Below the pieces are notes generated by a model. That model ran no database searches and was not told the DNA's origin. It was given only the letters and a program-made list of their open reading frames with translations. Of a stretch of 64,000 nucleotides of DNA, positions 27,346 to 35,900 are shown piece by piece. A program made the translations under genes and the position numbers. The number at the start of each line of letters is the position of its first letter. Positions within the stretch are counted from its first letter, which is position 1. Source of the DNA: Thalassovita sp. (GTDB lineage Bacteria; Pseudomonadota; Alphaproteobacteria; Rhodobacterales; Rhodobacteraceae); contig CP051233.1 of NCBI GenBank assembly GCA_017792425.1, positions 2,080,402 to 2,144,401 of the forward strand, given 5' to 3'.

Positions 27346-28304
27346 CAGTTGATCCCCAGTTTGGCGTTGCGATTGGCCTGCAGCCGGGCGAAATCATCCC
27401 CCGCCAGATACGACGACCGCGTCAGCGGTGTCGCCGAAACCATCAGGAAGCCCTTGCCATAGGCGGCTTTCTCATAGGCCTTGAATTCATCCGGGTGGAC
27501 GAACCGATCCACCGCATGGTGTTTCGGGGTGGGCTGCAGGTACTGACCGATGGTCAGGAAATCAATGTCGGCGGCGCGCATGTCATCCATCACCTGATGC
27601 ACGGCCTGCTTGTCCTCTCCCAGCCCCACCATGATGCCGGACTTGGTGAACATCGCCGGGTCCAGCTCTTTCACCCGCTGCAACAGCCGCAGCGAATGGA
27701 AATAGCGCGCGCCCGGCCGCACTTCGGGATAAAGGCCCGGCACGGTTTCCAGGTTGTGGTTGAACACGTCCGGTTTCGCGGCGACGACCACCTCCAGCGC
27801 CTCGGGGCTGCATTTCAGAAAATCGGGGGTCAGCACCTCGATCGTCGTCGTCGGGCTGCGGTGACGCACGGCGCGGATGGTCTGGGCGAAATGTTCGGCC
27901 CCGCCGTCCTCCAGGTCGTCACGGTCGACGCTGGTGATCACCACGTGCTTCAGCCCCAGTTTCTGCACCGCATCGGCCACCCGGCCCGGTTCGAACGCAT
28001 CCAGCGCACTGGGCTTGCCAGTGGCGATATTGCAGAAGGTGCAACCGCGCGTGCAGATTTCCCCCATGATCATCATGGTGGCATGTCCCGCGCTCCAGCA
28101 TTCCCCCGCATTGGGACAGCCCGCTTCCTCGCATACGGTGACAAGCTTGTTGTCGCGCATGATCTTGTGGGTTTTCTTGTACCCTTCCGAGGTCGGCGCC
28201 TTCACACGGATCCAGTCCGGTTTTTTTGGCTGGGCGTTGTCGGGGCGATGCGCCTTTTCGGGGTGTCGTTGCTGGGGGATCTTCAGATCGCGCACGTCGG
28301 TCAT
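27345..28304 (-). CDS. lipA: Lipoyl synthase
   Basis: A 319-residue radical-SAM enzyme inserting two sulfurs into octanoyl groups on lipoyl domains. Both clusters are intact: the auxiliary cluster ligands Cys58, Cys63 and Cys69 (CEEAGCPNAGEC) and the radical-SAM triad Cys84, Cys88 and Cys91 (CTRGCTFC), with the spacing of E. coli LipA. ATG 28304 gives the typical MTDVRDLKIPQQRHPEK start; a longer frame to 28400 lacks conserved sequence. 246 bp of divergent spacer separate it from the peroxiredoxin gene. Confidence 0.96.
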   Translation of the reverse strand: MTDVRDLKIPQQRHPEKAHRPDNAQPKKPDWIRVKAPTSEGYKKTHKIMRDNKLVTVCEEAGCPNAGECWSAGHATMMIMGEICTRGCTFCNIATGKPSALDAFEPGRVADAVQKLGLKHVVITSVDRDDLEDGGAEHFAQTIRAVRHRSPTTTIEVLTPDFLKCSPEALEVVVAAKPDVFNHNLETVPGLYPEVRPGARYFHSLRLLQRVKELDPAMFTKSGIMVGLGEDKQAVHQVMDDMRAADIDFLTIGQYLQPTPKHHAVDRFVHPDEFKAYEKAAYGKGFLMVSATPLTRSSYLAGDDFARLQANRNAKLGIN

Positions 28305-28550
28305 CCTGCTGTTAGGTGGCGGCCAATATAGGGCCTTTGCCGGACAAGCGCCAGTTCCCGTGGAACCTAACGTCACTTGCGAAAAAGGTGAATGCTGCAA
28401 TACGGAATTTAGTCGTTATATCCCATGCGCTTGTTCGCCTAACCCTGGAATTTCATACCAAAAACTTCCTGCTGCGCCGCAGCACCCCCTTGCGGTTTTT
28501 TGGAATCGTTTTAAAAGACCGACATCCAACACCTACCGAGGAGCCACATC

Positions 28551-29099
28551 ATGCAAGCAGGCCAGAAACTGCCCGAAGTTACCTTCCGCACCCGCGTCCG
28601 CGACGAAGCCGTCGGCGGCCCGAACCCGTTCCGCTGGCAGGACGTGACCACGTCGGACTATTTCGCCGGCAAGCGCGTGATCCTGTTCTCGCTGCCCGGT
28701 GCTTTCACCCCCACCTGTTCCACCTACCAACTGCCGGGCTTCGAAAAGATGGCTGACGATTTCCGCGCCAAGGGCATTGACGCCATCTACTGCATGTCGG
28801 TGAACGACAGCTTTGTCATGAACAAATGGGCCGAAGCGCAGGGCCTGCAGAACGTCAAGGTCATCCCCGACGGGTCGGGCGAATTCACCCGCAAGGTCGG
28901 GATGCTGGTGGCCAAGGACAACCTCGGCTTCGGCATGCGTTCGTGGCGCTATGCGGCGATCATCAACAACGGCATCGTCGAAGCCTGGTTCGAAGAACCC
29001 GGCCTGTCGGACAACCACGGTGAAGACCCCTATGGCGAAAGCGCCCCGGAAAACCTGATGAAATACCTGGACGCCCAGGGCGCCGTCGCAGCCGAATAA
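28551..29099 (+). CDS. Prx5-type peroxiredoxin
   Basis: A 182-residue thiol peroxidase reducing hydrogen peroxide and organic peroxides. The peroxidatic cysteine is Cys56 in SLPGAFTPTCSTYQLPGF, the Prx5/hybrid-peroxiredoxin signature. A second cysteine (Cys81 in YCMSVND) is also typical. The glutaredoxin domain found in some fused relatives is absent. A GAGGAG ribosome site precedes the ATG. oxyR lies convergently downstream, suggesting a peroxide-stress locus. Confidence 0.93.
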   Translation: MQAGQKLPEVTFRTRVRDEAVGGPNPFRWQDVTTSDYFAGKRVILFSLPGAFTPTCSTYQLPGFEKMADDFRAKGIDAIYCMSVNDSFVMNKWAEAQGLQNVKVIPDGSGEFTRKVGMLVAKDNLGFGMRSWRYAAIINNGIVEAWFEEPGLSDNHGEDPYGESAPENLMKYLDAQGAVAAE

Positions 29100-29121
29100 T
29101 CGGCTGAAACACCCAATTCAG

Positions 29122-29152
29122 AAAGGCCCGCGCAATCGCCCGGGCCTTTTTT
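29122..29152 (+). terminator. Intrinsic terminator of the peroxiredoxin gene
   Basis: Stem AAAGGCCCG (29122-29130), 10-nt loop, CGGGCCTTT (29141-29149), followed by TTT. It starts 22 bp after the stop codon. Confidence 0.85.
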
Positions 29153-29157
29153 CATGG

Positions 29158-29206
29158 TTTTTTCTTGGCGAAAATACCCCGGGGTCCGGGGCAGCGCCCC
29201 GGCGCT
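29158..29206 (+). repeat. Dispersed intergenic repeat, copy 2
   Basis: The core tttcttggcgaaaatacccc (29161-29180) is followed by the hairpin CCGGGGC-AGC-GCCCCGG (29186-29202). It has the same layout as copies at 3901, 37494 (inverted) and 52750, and lies between the convergent peroxiredoxin and oxyR genes. Confidence 0.75.
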
Positions 29207-29223
29207 TTCCGCCCAAGTCGCGG

Positions 29224-30147
29224 TCAGTCGTCCCGCGCCCCGCCGATCAGGCCCTCGCCGGTTGCGCGCAACACACCGGCCAGGTCGCTGAACCAGCCAT
29301 CGTCGGCAGAGGACGCCCTGCGCACCAACCCGATCACCCGGAACGGTTCGGGCAAGGCAAACCGCTGCAGACACATCCCCGGTGAAGCGCGGGATTCGGC
29401 CTGCGCCGCCATTTCCGGCATCAACGTCAGCCCAAACCCGGCAGCCACCAGCCTGGTCAGCGTCGCCAGCGACGACGCCCCGGTGTTGATCTGCGCGCTG
29501 CCCCGCCCCTGCCCGCAGACCTCCAGCGCCTGATCGGTCAGGCAATGGCCGTCTTCCAGCAGCAGCAGGTGTTCAGGCCGCAATCCCGTCGGGCGCAGGG
29601 TTTCCGGCGACCCCAATGCGGCCAGCCGCGCCGCGGTTCCAGCCAGCAAGAAGCGGTCCTGGAACAGCGGCGCTTCCACCAGCCCCGGTTCGCCAGCGGG
29701 CAACGCCATGACGGCTGCGTCCAGTTCGCCCGCTTTCAGCGCCGCGATCAGCCGGTGGGTCTTGCCTTCCTGCACCTGTACGTCCAGCCGGATATCCCGC
29801 GCCCGCAACGCCGCCAGCGCCCCCGGCAGAAGGTACGGTGCGATGGTCGGGATGACCCCCAGGCTCAGCCGCCCCGACAACCCTTCGGTCCAGCGCGCGG
29901 CTTCTTCCAGCGCACGGACCTCGTCCAGCACCTTTTGCGCCTGGTCCAGGATGCGGCGCCCGAACGGTGTCAGCAGCACGACCCGGGCCTGCCGTTCGAC
30001 AAGTGCCGCCCCCAGCGTGGTTTCCAGTTCCTTGATCTGAACAGACAACGCGGGCTGAGAGATATGCACCGCCTCGGCCGCCCGGCCAAAATGGCGGTGT
30101 TCGGCAAGGGCCTTGAAATAGGTCAACTGTCGGAGCGTGATATTCAT
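29224..30147 (-). CDS. oxyR: Hydrogen-peroxide-sensing regulator OxyR
   Basis: A 307-residue LysR-family regulator that forms an intramolecular disulfide on peroxide exposure. Both redox cysteines are present, Cys202 and Cys211 in GHCLTDQALEVC, with the nine-residue spacing of E. coli Cys199/Cys208. The following ASSLATLTRLVAAGFGLTLMP also matches OxyR. The N-terminal helix-turn-helix is at about 16-37. It converges on the peroxiredoxin gene, so the target promoter is on the far side of that gene. Confidence 0.93.
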   Translation of the reverse strand: MNITLRQLTYFKALAEHRHFGRAAEAVHISQPALSVQIKELETTLGAALVERQARVVLLTPFGRRILDQAQKVLDEVRALEEAARWTEGLSGRLSLGVIPTIAPYLLPGALAALRARDIRLDVQVQEGKTHRLIAALKAGELDAAVMALPAGEPGLVEAPLFQDRFLLAGTAARLAALGSPETLRPTGLRPEHLLLLEDGHCLTDQALEVCGQGRGSAQINTGASSLATLTRLVAAGFGLTLMPEMAAQAESRASPGMCLQRFALPEPFRVIGLVRRASSADDGWFSDLAGVLRATGEGLIGGARDD

Positions 30148-30279
30148 AAACGGAAATTATCACCTGCGCCGATTTCGACAACCGGAATTCATCGCTGCTG
30201 CGGCCTCGTGCCCCTGTTCGGCGCATTGCGGGGACAAACCGGACCTGTATGCTGATCCCAGCCAGTCAACAGGACAGTC

Positions 30280-30996
30280 ATGAACCAGCCAGCCACCCGC
30301 GCACCGCTTTCCGGCCTCAGGGATTACCTGAAACAGATCATCTATGGCGGCAATGACGGCATTGTCACGACCTTTGCCATCGTCGCGGGATTCGCAGGGG
30401 CCAATGCCGACGGGGTGGCACAAGTCGGTGGGCTGGCGGTGCTGATCTTTGGCCTTGCGAACCTGTTTGCCGACGCGGTTTCGATGGGGTTGGGGGAATT
30501 CCTGTCCTCGCGCTCGGCCCATGATCTTTATCGCGCGCGGCGGGCGGACTATGTCCGGCAAGTCACCGCCGTGCCGGAAACCGGCGTCAAATCCCTGTCC
30601 GGGCTGCTGATCTCCAAGGGTTTGGCCCCAGAAAACGCCGCCCAGGTCGCCCGGCATCTCAGCACCGCGCCACAACTGATGGCCGAGCAGATCCTGTATC
30701 ACGAACACGGCGTCCAGCCCCCGGAAGAGGACAACCCCGGCGTCAACGGCACCGTCACCTTCCTGTCTTTCGTGCTGTTCGGCAGCCTGCCGCTGTTGCC
30801 CTACATCCTGCGTGGGGCGGATTCCGGCAGCCTGATGATGTCTGCAATCGCCACCCTGACCGCCCTGACCGCGCTTGGCCTGCTGCGCTGGGTGGCGACC
30901 GGGGACCGGCTGCGCATGGCAGTGCTGGAAACCGTCGGCGTCGGATCGGTCTGTGCCGGTGTGGCCTATGTTGTGGGCTGGATGGTCGGCGGCTGA
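30280..30996 (+). CDS. VIT1/CCC1-family iron/manganese transporter
   Basis: A 238-residue membrane protein with about five helices. The N-terminal IIYGGNDGIVTTFAIVAGFAGA and the following NLFADAVSMGLGEFLSSRS are the family signature; the acidic and methionine residues there form the metal path. Family members export Fe2+ or Mn2+ from the cytosol. There is no ferritin-like N-terminal extension. AGGACAG precedes the ATG. It lies next to oxyR, and limiting free iron would fit with peroxide defence, but this is inference. Confidence 0.88.
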   Translation: MNQPATRAPLSGLRDYLKQIIYGGNDGIVTTFAIVAGFAGANADGVAQVGGLAVLIFGLANLFADAVSMGLGEFLSSRSAHDLYRARRADYVRQVTAVPETGVKSLSGLLISKGLAPENAAQVARHLSTAPQLMAEQILYHEHGVQPPEEDNPGVNGTVTFLSFVLFGSLPLLPYILRGADSGSLMMSAIATLTALTALGLLRWVATGDRLRMAVLETVGVGSVCAGVAYVVGWMVGG

Positions 30997-31000
30997 CGGA

Positions 31001-32143
31001 TCAACCGATCATCTGTCCGGCCTGACCCAACCCGTCATAGTGGCGCTTCAACCGTTGCAGCGCGATCCGTAGCACAATCTTGCCGGACCGGGCGGACCAT
31101 CCCATACGCTTTTCCGCGCTTTCCAGCCCCTCCAGGTAGCAACAGCAGCGCAGGGCGACATCCCCCAATCCCGGCCCCAGGTCGCGCAAGGCCAGCGCCA
31201 CGCGGTCCCGCGCCGCAGCTGGCCCTTGCGGCATGTCCATGAGGGCAGAGGCGCCGCGCAGGTCGCGCCCGGTCAGGAAACGGTCCCAGTTCTGGGTGAC
31301 ACGCGGCCCCAGTTGGGCCAATTCGAAATCCTCGCGCAGCCGTTCGCCAGCTGTCACCAGGTCATCCGTCAGAAAGGGCCGCCCGTCCCGATCACGCCGC
31401 CGCGCCAGCATCGCCAGCGGAGAATCCGGCGCAGAATAGCGCGTCCGACCGGTGCCCCGTCCGCCTTGCTCTGCCTCGTCCGGCGTACCGGTCCAACCCG
31501 TCGCCGCGGGAAGGAACCCGGCCTGCGCCTCTGCGAATCCGCGCTGTGCACAGCTTTCGGCCCGCGCCATCAAACGGGCAAGCGCCGCGCGGCCCTCGGC
31601 GGTGATGGAATAGCGCGATACCCGCCCCGGAGTCTTGCAGGCGATCCAGTCCTTCAGCGCCATTGCCTGGGCGATTTCACGGTCCACCACCGCGGTGCGC
31701 GCGCTGGACCCGCTGGCCGTGTCGCGCACGACAACGGCTTTCTCCATGTCCAGCGCCACGGCCAGCACCGCGCCGGTCTCGGTCATGCGTCGCAGGATCC
31801 GGCGGGCTTCCTTGTCGAAGGTGTCGGTTTCGGCGGGGATGGTCATGCGAATGGGGGCGGTCATCTTGATTGGCTCCGTTGCACTGATCTGCGGGGTTTC
31901 CTGTGCGGCTTGAAAATGTTGGCGTCCAAGGCGGTTCAGAACCTCGTCCACCAGCTGATCTTCGCGCCGGTTTTCCAGTTTTCGGATCTGCCTGAGAACG
32001 GTCGAGGCATGGCATCCCGATTGCCGTGCCAGGGCCCTGATCGGCTGTCCGGCCTCTGTATGCGCCAGATAGTGAAGCGCCGCTTCGGGCACCCAGGACG
32101 GCACTGGCGAAACGCAATAGGCGGGCAGATCAGAACGGGGCAT
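31001..32143 (-). CDS. DUF6456 helix-turn-helix regulator, GafA-like gene-transfer-agent activator candidate
   Basis: A 380-residue protein with an N-terminal helix-turn-helix (about 34-60, PIRALARQSGCHASTVLRQI), a poorly conserved middle with a winged-helix look (RVSRYSITAEGRAALARLMA), and a C-terminal DUF6456 domain (about 230-375, including SPLAMLARRRDRDGRPFL and LGPRVTQNWDRFL). In Rhodobacter capsulatus, GafA, the direct activator of the GTA promoter, has this type of architecture; I assign the likeness from memory of the family. Its divergent neighbour is DUF6477, the expected partner gene. ATG 32143 fits the conserved start. A CtrA-like box lies in the promoter region. Confidence 0.7.
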   Translation of the reverse strand: MPRSDLPAYCVSPVPSWVPEAALHYLAHTEAGQPIRALARQSGCHASTVLRQIRKLENRREDQLVDEVLNRLGRQHFQAAQETPQISATEPIKMTAPIRMTIPAETDTFDKEARRILRRMTETGAVLAVALDMEKAVVVRDTASGSSARTAVVDREIAQAMALKDWIACKTPGRVSRYSITAEGRAALARLMARAESCAQRGFAEAQAGFLPAATGWTGTPDEAEQGGRGTGRTRYSAPDSPLAMLARRRDRDGRPFLTDDLVTAGERLREDFELAQLGPRVTQNWDRFLTGRDLRGASALMDMPQGPAAARDRVALALRDLGPGLGDVALRCCCYLEGLESAEKRMGWSARSGKIVLRIALQRLKRHYDGLGQAGQMIG

Positions 32144-32239
32144 GGCGTCTCCAATTGGGTCTAAAATACTGCCCCGGGTGTCCACGGTCCTATCCCCAGA
32201 GATACCCCCAGAACAGGACGCAACCTAGGCGTGCAATTG

Positions 32240-32254
32240 TTACCTGACAGTTAA
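32240..32254. promoter_or_regulatory. CtrA-type box between the DUF6456 and DUF6477 genes
   Basis: TTAC-CTGACAG-TTAA matches the TTAA-N7-TTAA CtrA consensus with one mismatch. It sits 97 bp before the DUF6456 start and 137 bp before the DUF6477 start. A weak -35/-10 pair (TTGGCA 32266-32271, TATGAA 32288-32293) follows in the DUF6477 direction. Confidence 0.5.
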
Positions 32255-32390
32255 CAGTTTCCGATTTGGCAATAATTGTTTCCAAATTATGAACAACTGC
32301 CCAACGGGCCGTTCGGAGGATGCGCCTCCCGCGCAACACTACCTTTGCGTGTATTATGGTGCCGAAAACTTGCATAGGAAGGAACCCGTC

Positions 32391-32708
32391 ATGCTTGATC
32401 TGCTCAGCCTGCTGGCCACCATTCGCCGCCCCCGTCTGCTGATCCGCGCCGCGCGGTTCGGGGTGGACGACTACCGCCGGTCGGTGCATCTGCCGCGGTT
32501 GCTGGGACACGGTCCCTTGCCGCGCAATGGCGCAGCCCTGTCACGACTGATCGCCCTGGAATCCGACCTGAACGACCAGCGCAAGGAAAATGCCGCCGGG
32601 TATTCCCCCGTACGGCATGTGGAAATCATGATCGCAATAATGGGAGAGGCGCAACTGCTGCGCGCCTCGACCCGGTCCGACCCTGCAGTTGACGCTGCGA
32701 TCAGCTGA
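32391..32708 (+). CDS. DUF6477 family protein
   Basis: A 105-residue protein with a basic N-terminal half (TIRRPRLLIRAARFGVDDYR) and a helical C-terminal half (RHVEIMIAIMGEAQLLRA), matching the Rhodobacteraceae-restricted DUF6477 group as I recall it. Function unknown. An AGGAAGG ribosome site selects ATG 32391 over an upstream ATG at 32289. It is divergent from the DUF6456 gene, a pairing that recurs in the order and has been tied to gene-transfer-agent production. Its stop overlaps the stop of the methyltransferase gene by 8 bp. Confidence 0.75.
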   Translation: MLDLLSLLATIRRPRLLIRAARFGVDDYRRSVHLPRLLGHGPLPRNGAALSRLIALESDLNDQRKENAAGYSPVRHVEIMIAIMGEAQLLRASTRSDPAVDAAIS

Positions 32709-34242
32709 AGGCGTCTGGCATCGACGCTTTTTTCTGCGCGACATAGGCTTTCAGCGCCTCGGCAATGGCGGGGTCCAGATCCGGCTGGACATAGTCCGCC
32801 AGCATCTTCTTGACCCGCGCCGACGCCAGGGCCATGGTGTCGCGCGATCCTTCCTCGGACCAGGCTTCGTAGGGTTTGTAGTCCAGCACGTTGGTGCGCC
32901 AGAACGCTTCCTTGAAATTCGCCTGCGTATGGGCGCAGCCCAGGTAATGGCCGCCCGGCCCCACCTCGCGGATTGCGTCCATCGCCTGCGCGTTTTCATC
33001 CGCAAGGACACCCGCAGCCATCCGGTGCAGCGCGCCCAACTGGTCCGCATCCATCACGAATTTTTCATAGGACGAAGCCAGCCCGCCTTCCAGCCAGCCA
33101 CAGGCGTGCAGCATGAAGTTCACGCCCGACAGCAGCCCCATGTTCAGCGAATTGGCGCTTTCGTACCCGGCCTGTGCATCCGGCAGCTTGGAACCGGTGA
33201 ACCCGCCAGAGGACCGGAACGGCAGCCCCAGCCGCCGCGCCAGTTGTCCCGCGCCATAGGTGATTTGCGCGGCTTCGGGCGTACCAAAGGTCGGTGCCCC
33301 GGAATTCATGTCGATCGAGGTCACGAACGCCCCGAAAATCACCGGCGCGCCCTTGCGCACCAACTGGCTGTAGGCAATCCCGGCCAGCACCTCGGCCAGC
33401 ACCTGCGTCAGCGTACCCGCAACAGAGACCGGTGCCATCGCGCCGCCGACGATGAACGGGCTGACGATACAGGCCTGGTTGTTACGGGCGTACACTTCCA
33501 GCGCGCCCATCATCACGTCGTCGAACGTCAGCGGAGAGTTGATGTTCACCAGCGAGGTCATCACCGTGTTCTGCTGAACAAAGTCCTTGCCGAACAGGAT
33601 TTCGCACATTTCCACCGAATCTTGTGCGCGGCTGGGTTCGGTCACTGACCCCATGAACGGCTTGTCAGACAGCGTCATATGCGCCAGCAACATGTCCAGG
33701 TGGCGTTTGTTGACCGGAATATCTGTCGGTTCGCACACCGTGCCGCCGGAATGGTGCAGCCATTTGGACATATAGCCCAGCTTCACGAAATTGCGGAAAT
33801 CCTCGATCGTGGCATAGCGGCGGCCGCGCTCGGCGTCGTGCACGAAGGGCGGGCCATACACCGGCGCCAGCACCAGGTTGCGCCCACCGATTTCCACGTT
33901 GCGCGCGGGGTTACGCGCGTGTTGGGTATAGCTGGACGGCGCGGTGCTGCATAGCTGCCGGGCCAGCCCGCGCGGGATGCGCACCCGTTCGCCTGTCACG
34001 TCCGCGCCGGCCTCTTTCCACAGCGCCAAGGCACCGGGATTATTAACGAAATTCACACCAATTTCTGCCAGGACGGTTTCGGCGTTGGTCTCGATGATCT
34101 CCAACGCCTCGTCGTTCAGGATTTCCAGGTTGGGGATGTTGCGCTCGATATAGCGCGCTGTTTCGAACGAGACAGAGCTGCGCTCTGCCCGCCGCGCGGC
34201 CCCGCCGCCCCCTCTGCGCTTGCGCGCCGCCTGTTCGCTCAT
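32701..34242 (-). CDS. MttB-family (trimethylamine/glycine-betaine methyltransferase-like) protein, non-pyrrolysine
   Basis: A 513-residue TIM-barrel methyltransferase-family protein. It aligns in kind with COG5598 proteins (for example LVLAPVYGPPFVHDAERGRR and SSGGFTGSKLPDAQAGYES). True trimethylamine methyltransferases read an internal TAG as pyrrolysine; this frame is uninterrupted, so it belongs to the non-Pyl group that includes MtgB glycine-betaine demethylase. No corrinoid protein or reactivase is encoded nearby. The basic, glycine-rich N-terminus (AARKRRGGGGAARRAER) is typical of roseobacter copies. AGGAGA selects ATG 34242. Confidence 0.85.
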   Translation of the reverse strand: MSEQAARKRRGGGGAARRAERSSVSFETARYIERNIPNLEILNDEALEIIETNAETVLAEIGVNFVNNPGALALWKEAGADVTGERVRIPRGLARQLCSTAPSSYTQHARNPARNVEIGGRNLVLAPVYGPPFVHDAERGRRYATIEDFRNFVKLGYMSKWLHHSGGTVCEPTDIPVNKRHLDMLLAHMTLSDKPFMGSVTEPSRAQDSVEMCEILFGKDFVQQNTVMTSLVNINSPLTFDDVMMGALEVYARNNQACIVSPFIVGGAMAPVSVAGTLTQVLAEVLAGIAYSQLVRKGAPVIFGAFVTSIDMNSGAPTFGTPEAAQITYGAGQLARRLGLPFRSSGGFTGSKLPDAQAGYESANSLNMGLLSGVNFMLHACGWLEGGLASSYEKFVMDADQLGALHRMAAGVLADENAQAMDAIREVGPGGHYLGCAHTQANFKEAFWRTNVLDYKPYEAWSEEGSRDTMALASARVKKMLADYVQPDLDPAIAEALKAYVAQKKASMPDAFS

Positions 34243-34550
34243 CCCTGATTCTCCTGGCTTGATGGTCAACTCCTTTTTTACGATCTGATCCCGCGGCGCC
34301 TTGGCAGGAATACGGCCTCTGAGGCCAAAAAACGACCTTTGGCCAACCGTGCCACCGGATGCAGGCATCTGGCGGCTGGCGTAAAAACTGGTGACAGATA
34401 CATTCCTTTACGTAAATATGTTGAAACCGGAATACGGGAGGAGGCCGTATCCGGCATCCAAAATGATCCGGCCCGGAACGAACGGGCAGGACAGATCACG
34501 CCGCGGCGCCAAGGAGTGGGCAATACGCCGCAACAGGGAGAAGAGAAGCA
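34243..34550. other. Divergent intergenic region between the methyltransferase and porin genes
   Basis: These 308 bp contain no convincing gene. They hold GGCCTCTGAGGCC (near 34314), the palindrome TTTACGTAAA at 34407-34416, and the porin ribosome site GGGAGAAGAGAAG just before 34551. Confidence 0.6.
34407..34416. promoter_or_regulatory. Perfect palindrome TTTACGTAAA upstream of the FadL-type porin
   Basis: A perfect 10-bp palindrome 135 bp before the porin start. It resembles half of the TTTACGTnnACGTAAA-type operators of MerR/TetR regulators of acyl-CoA and branched-chain amino-acid catabolism, so a role in fatty-acid-responsive control is possible but unproven. Confidence 0.35.
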
Positions 34551-35828
34551 ATGACAATCAACACTTTGCGCCGCCGGGCCACGGCGGGCGCGCTGATGGC
34601 GGCTTGTCTGTCGCCAGCAACCGAAGCCCTTGCCACGAACGGCTATTTTTCCAATGGCTACAGCCCTGAATCCAAGGCGATGGCCGGGGCTGGTGTGGCG
34701 GTTGGGACCGGTGTCATGGGCCTGTCGCAAAATCCCGCGATGGGGACGAAAATCGGGAACGAGGCAGGATTTTGCCTGTCGCTGTTCGCGCCGGACCGCG
34801 GGTTCACCGTCACCGACGTGGGCGGCCCGGGGCCGCTGACCACGGGCACGCAGACCAGCCGGAACACGCTGTTCCCGGTCCCCTGCGGCGGGGTGAATTT
34901 CCGGCTGAACGACCGCTCCAGCCTCGGGGTGATCGCCTATGGCAACGGCGGCATGAACACCGAATACGGCACCAACGTTTTTGTCCCCGGCTTTGGCGTC
35001 GCGGGCACCTCGCCCTTGGGGGTCAACCTGGAACAACTGTTCATCGCGGTGAACTATGCCTACCAGATCAATGACCAGATCAGCGTCGGCATCGCGCCGG
35101 TTTTTGCGATTCAGCGGTTCAGCGCCACCGGGTTGGAAAACTTTGCCCCGTTCTCGATGGATGGCGCCAGCCTGACTGGAAACGGCGATGACTGGTCCAC
35201 CGGTGGCGGGCTCAGCCTGGGGATGCTGTTTGAACCCAACGAAAACTGGTCCGTCGGCATGTCCTACCGGACGCGTATGCGGATGAAGGCGTTTGATAAA
35301 TATGCGGGCCTGTTTGCCGAACAGGGGGATTTCGACATTCCGGCCACCGCCAGCATCGGCGCGGCCTTCACGCCGCCGTCCAACCCGCGCTGGACCTTTA
35401 CCGGGGAATATCAGCGCATCTTCTATTCCGACATCGCCGCAATCGCCAATTCCGGGGCGGTAATGGCGACGCCGCTGGGGGCGGATGACGGCCCCGGTTT
35501 CGGCTGGAAGGACATGGACGTGGTCCGTCTGGGCGCGATCTATCGCTACTCGGACAAGCTGACCCTGCGCGGCGGCGTGTCCTATGCGACCAAGTTCATC
35601 GACACCTCTGAAGTGATGCTGAACATGCTGGCCCCCGCCACGCCGCAATGGCACTATTCCATCGGCGCGACCTACCAGATGAATGCGAACTGGGCCATGA
35701 CCACCGCCTTCACCCATGTGCCCAACGCCACCGTTTCGGGTATTGCCCCGATGACAGGCGGGACGCAGAACATCGCCCTGCGGATGGATCAGAATGAATT
35801 CACCGTCGGCTTTACCCGACGCTGGTAA
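34551..35828 (+). CDS. FadL/OmpP1-type outer-membrane hydrophobic-compound porin
   Basis: A 425-residue outer-membrane beta-barrel with a signal peptide (cleavage near residue 29, ALA|TNG). The mature start TNGYFSNGYSPESKAMAGAG and the following GVMGLSQNPA are the FadL-family plug signature, and the protein ends in an aromatic residue (RRW). FadL proteins let long-chain fatty acids or aromatic hydrocarbons cross the outer membrane. The gene stands alone with its own promoter region. Confidence 0.9.
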   Translation: MTINTLRRRATAGALMAACLSPATEALATNGYFSNGYSPESKAMAGAGVAVGTGVMGLSQNPAMGTKIGNEAGFCLSLFAPDRGFTVTDVGGPGPLTTGTQTSRNTLFPVPCGGVNFRLNDRSSLGVIAYGNGGMNTEYGTNVFVPGFGVAGTSPLGVNLEQLFIAVNYAYQINDQISVGIAPVFAIQRFSATGLENFAPFSMDGASLTGNGDDWSTGGGLSLGMLFEPNENWSVGMSYRTRMRMKAFDKYAGLFAEQGDFDIPATASIGAAFTPPSNPRWTFTGEYQRIFYSDIAAIANSGAVMATPLGADDGPGFGWKDMDVVRLGAIYRYSDKLTLRGGVSYATKFIDTSEVMLNMLAPATPQWHYSIGATYQMNANWAMTTAFTHVPNATVSGIAPMTGGTQNIALRMDQNEFTVGFTRRW

Positions 35829-35900
35829 AAAACGGGGCTGCGCGTCACATCCGGCGCGCAGCCTCTTGCACGGCGCACGGACCCGCCGTATTGGACATAC

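Noticed and set aside
32701..34242. Pyrrolysine-containing trimethylamine methyltransferase
   Set aside because: There is no in-frame amber codon and no pyl genes nearby. The protein belongs to the non-Pyl branch.
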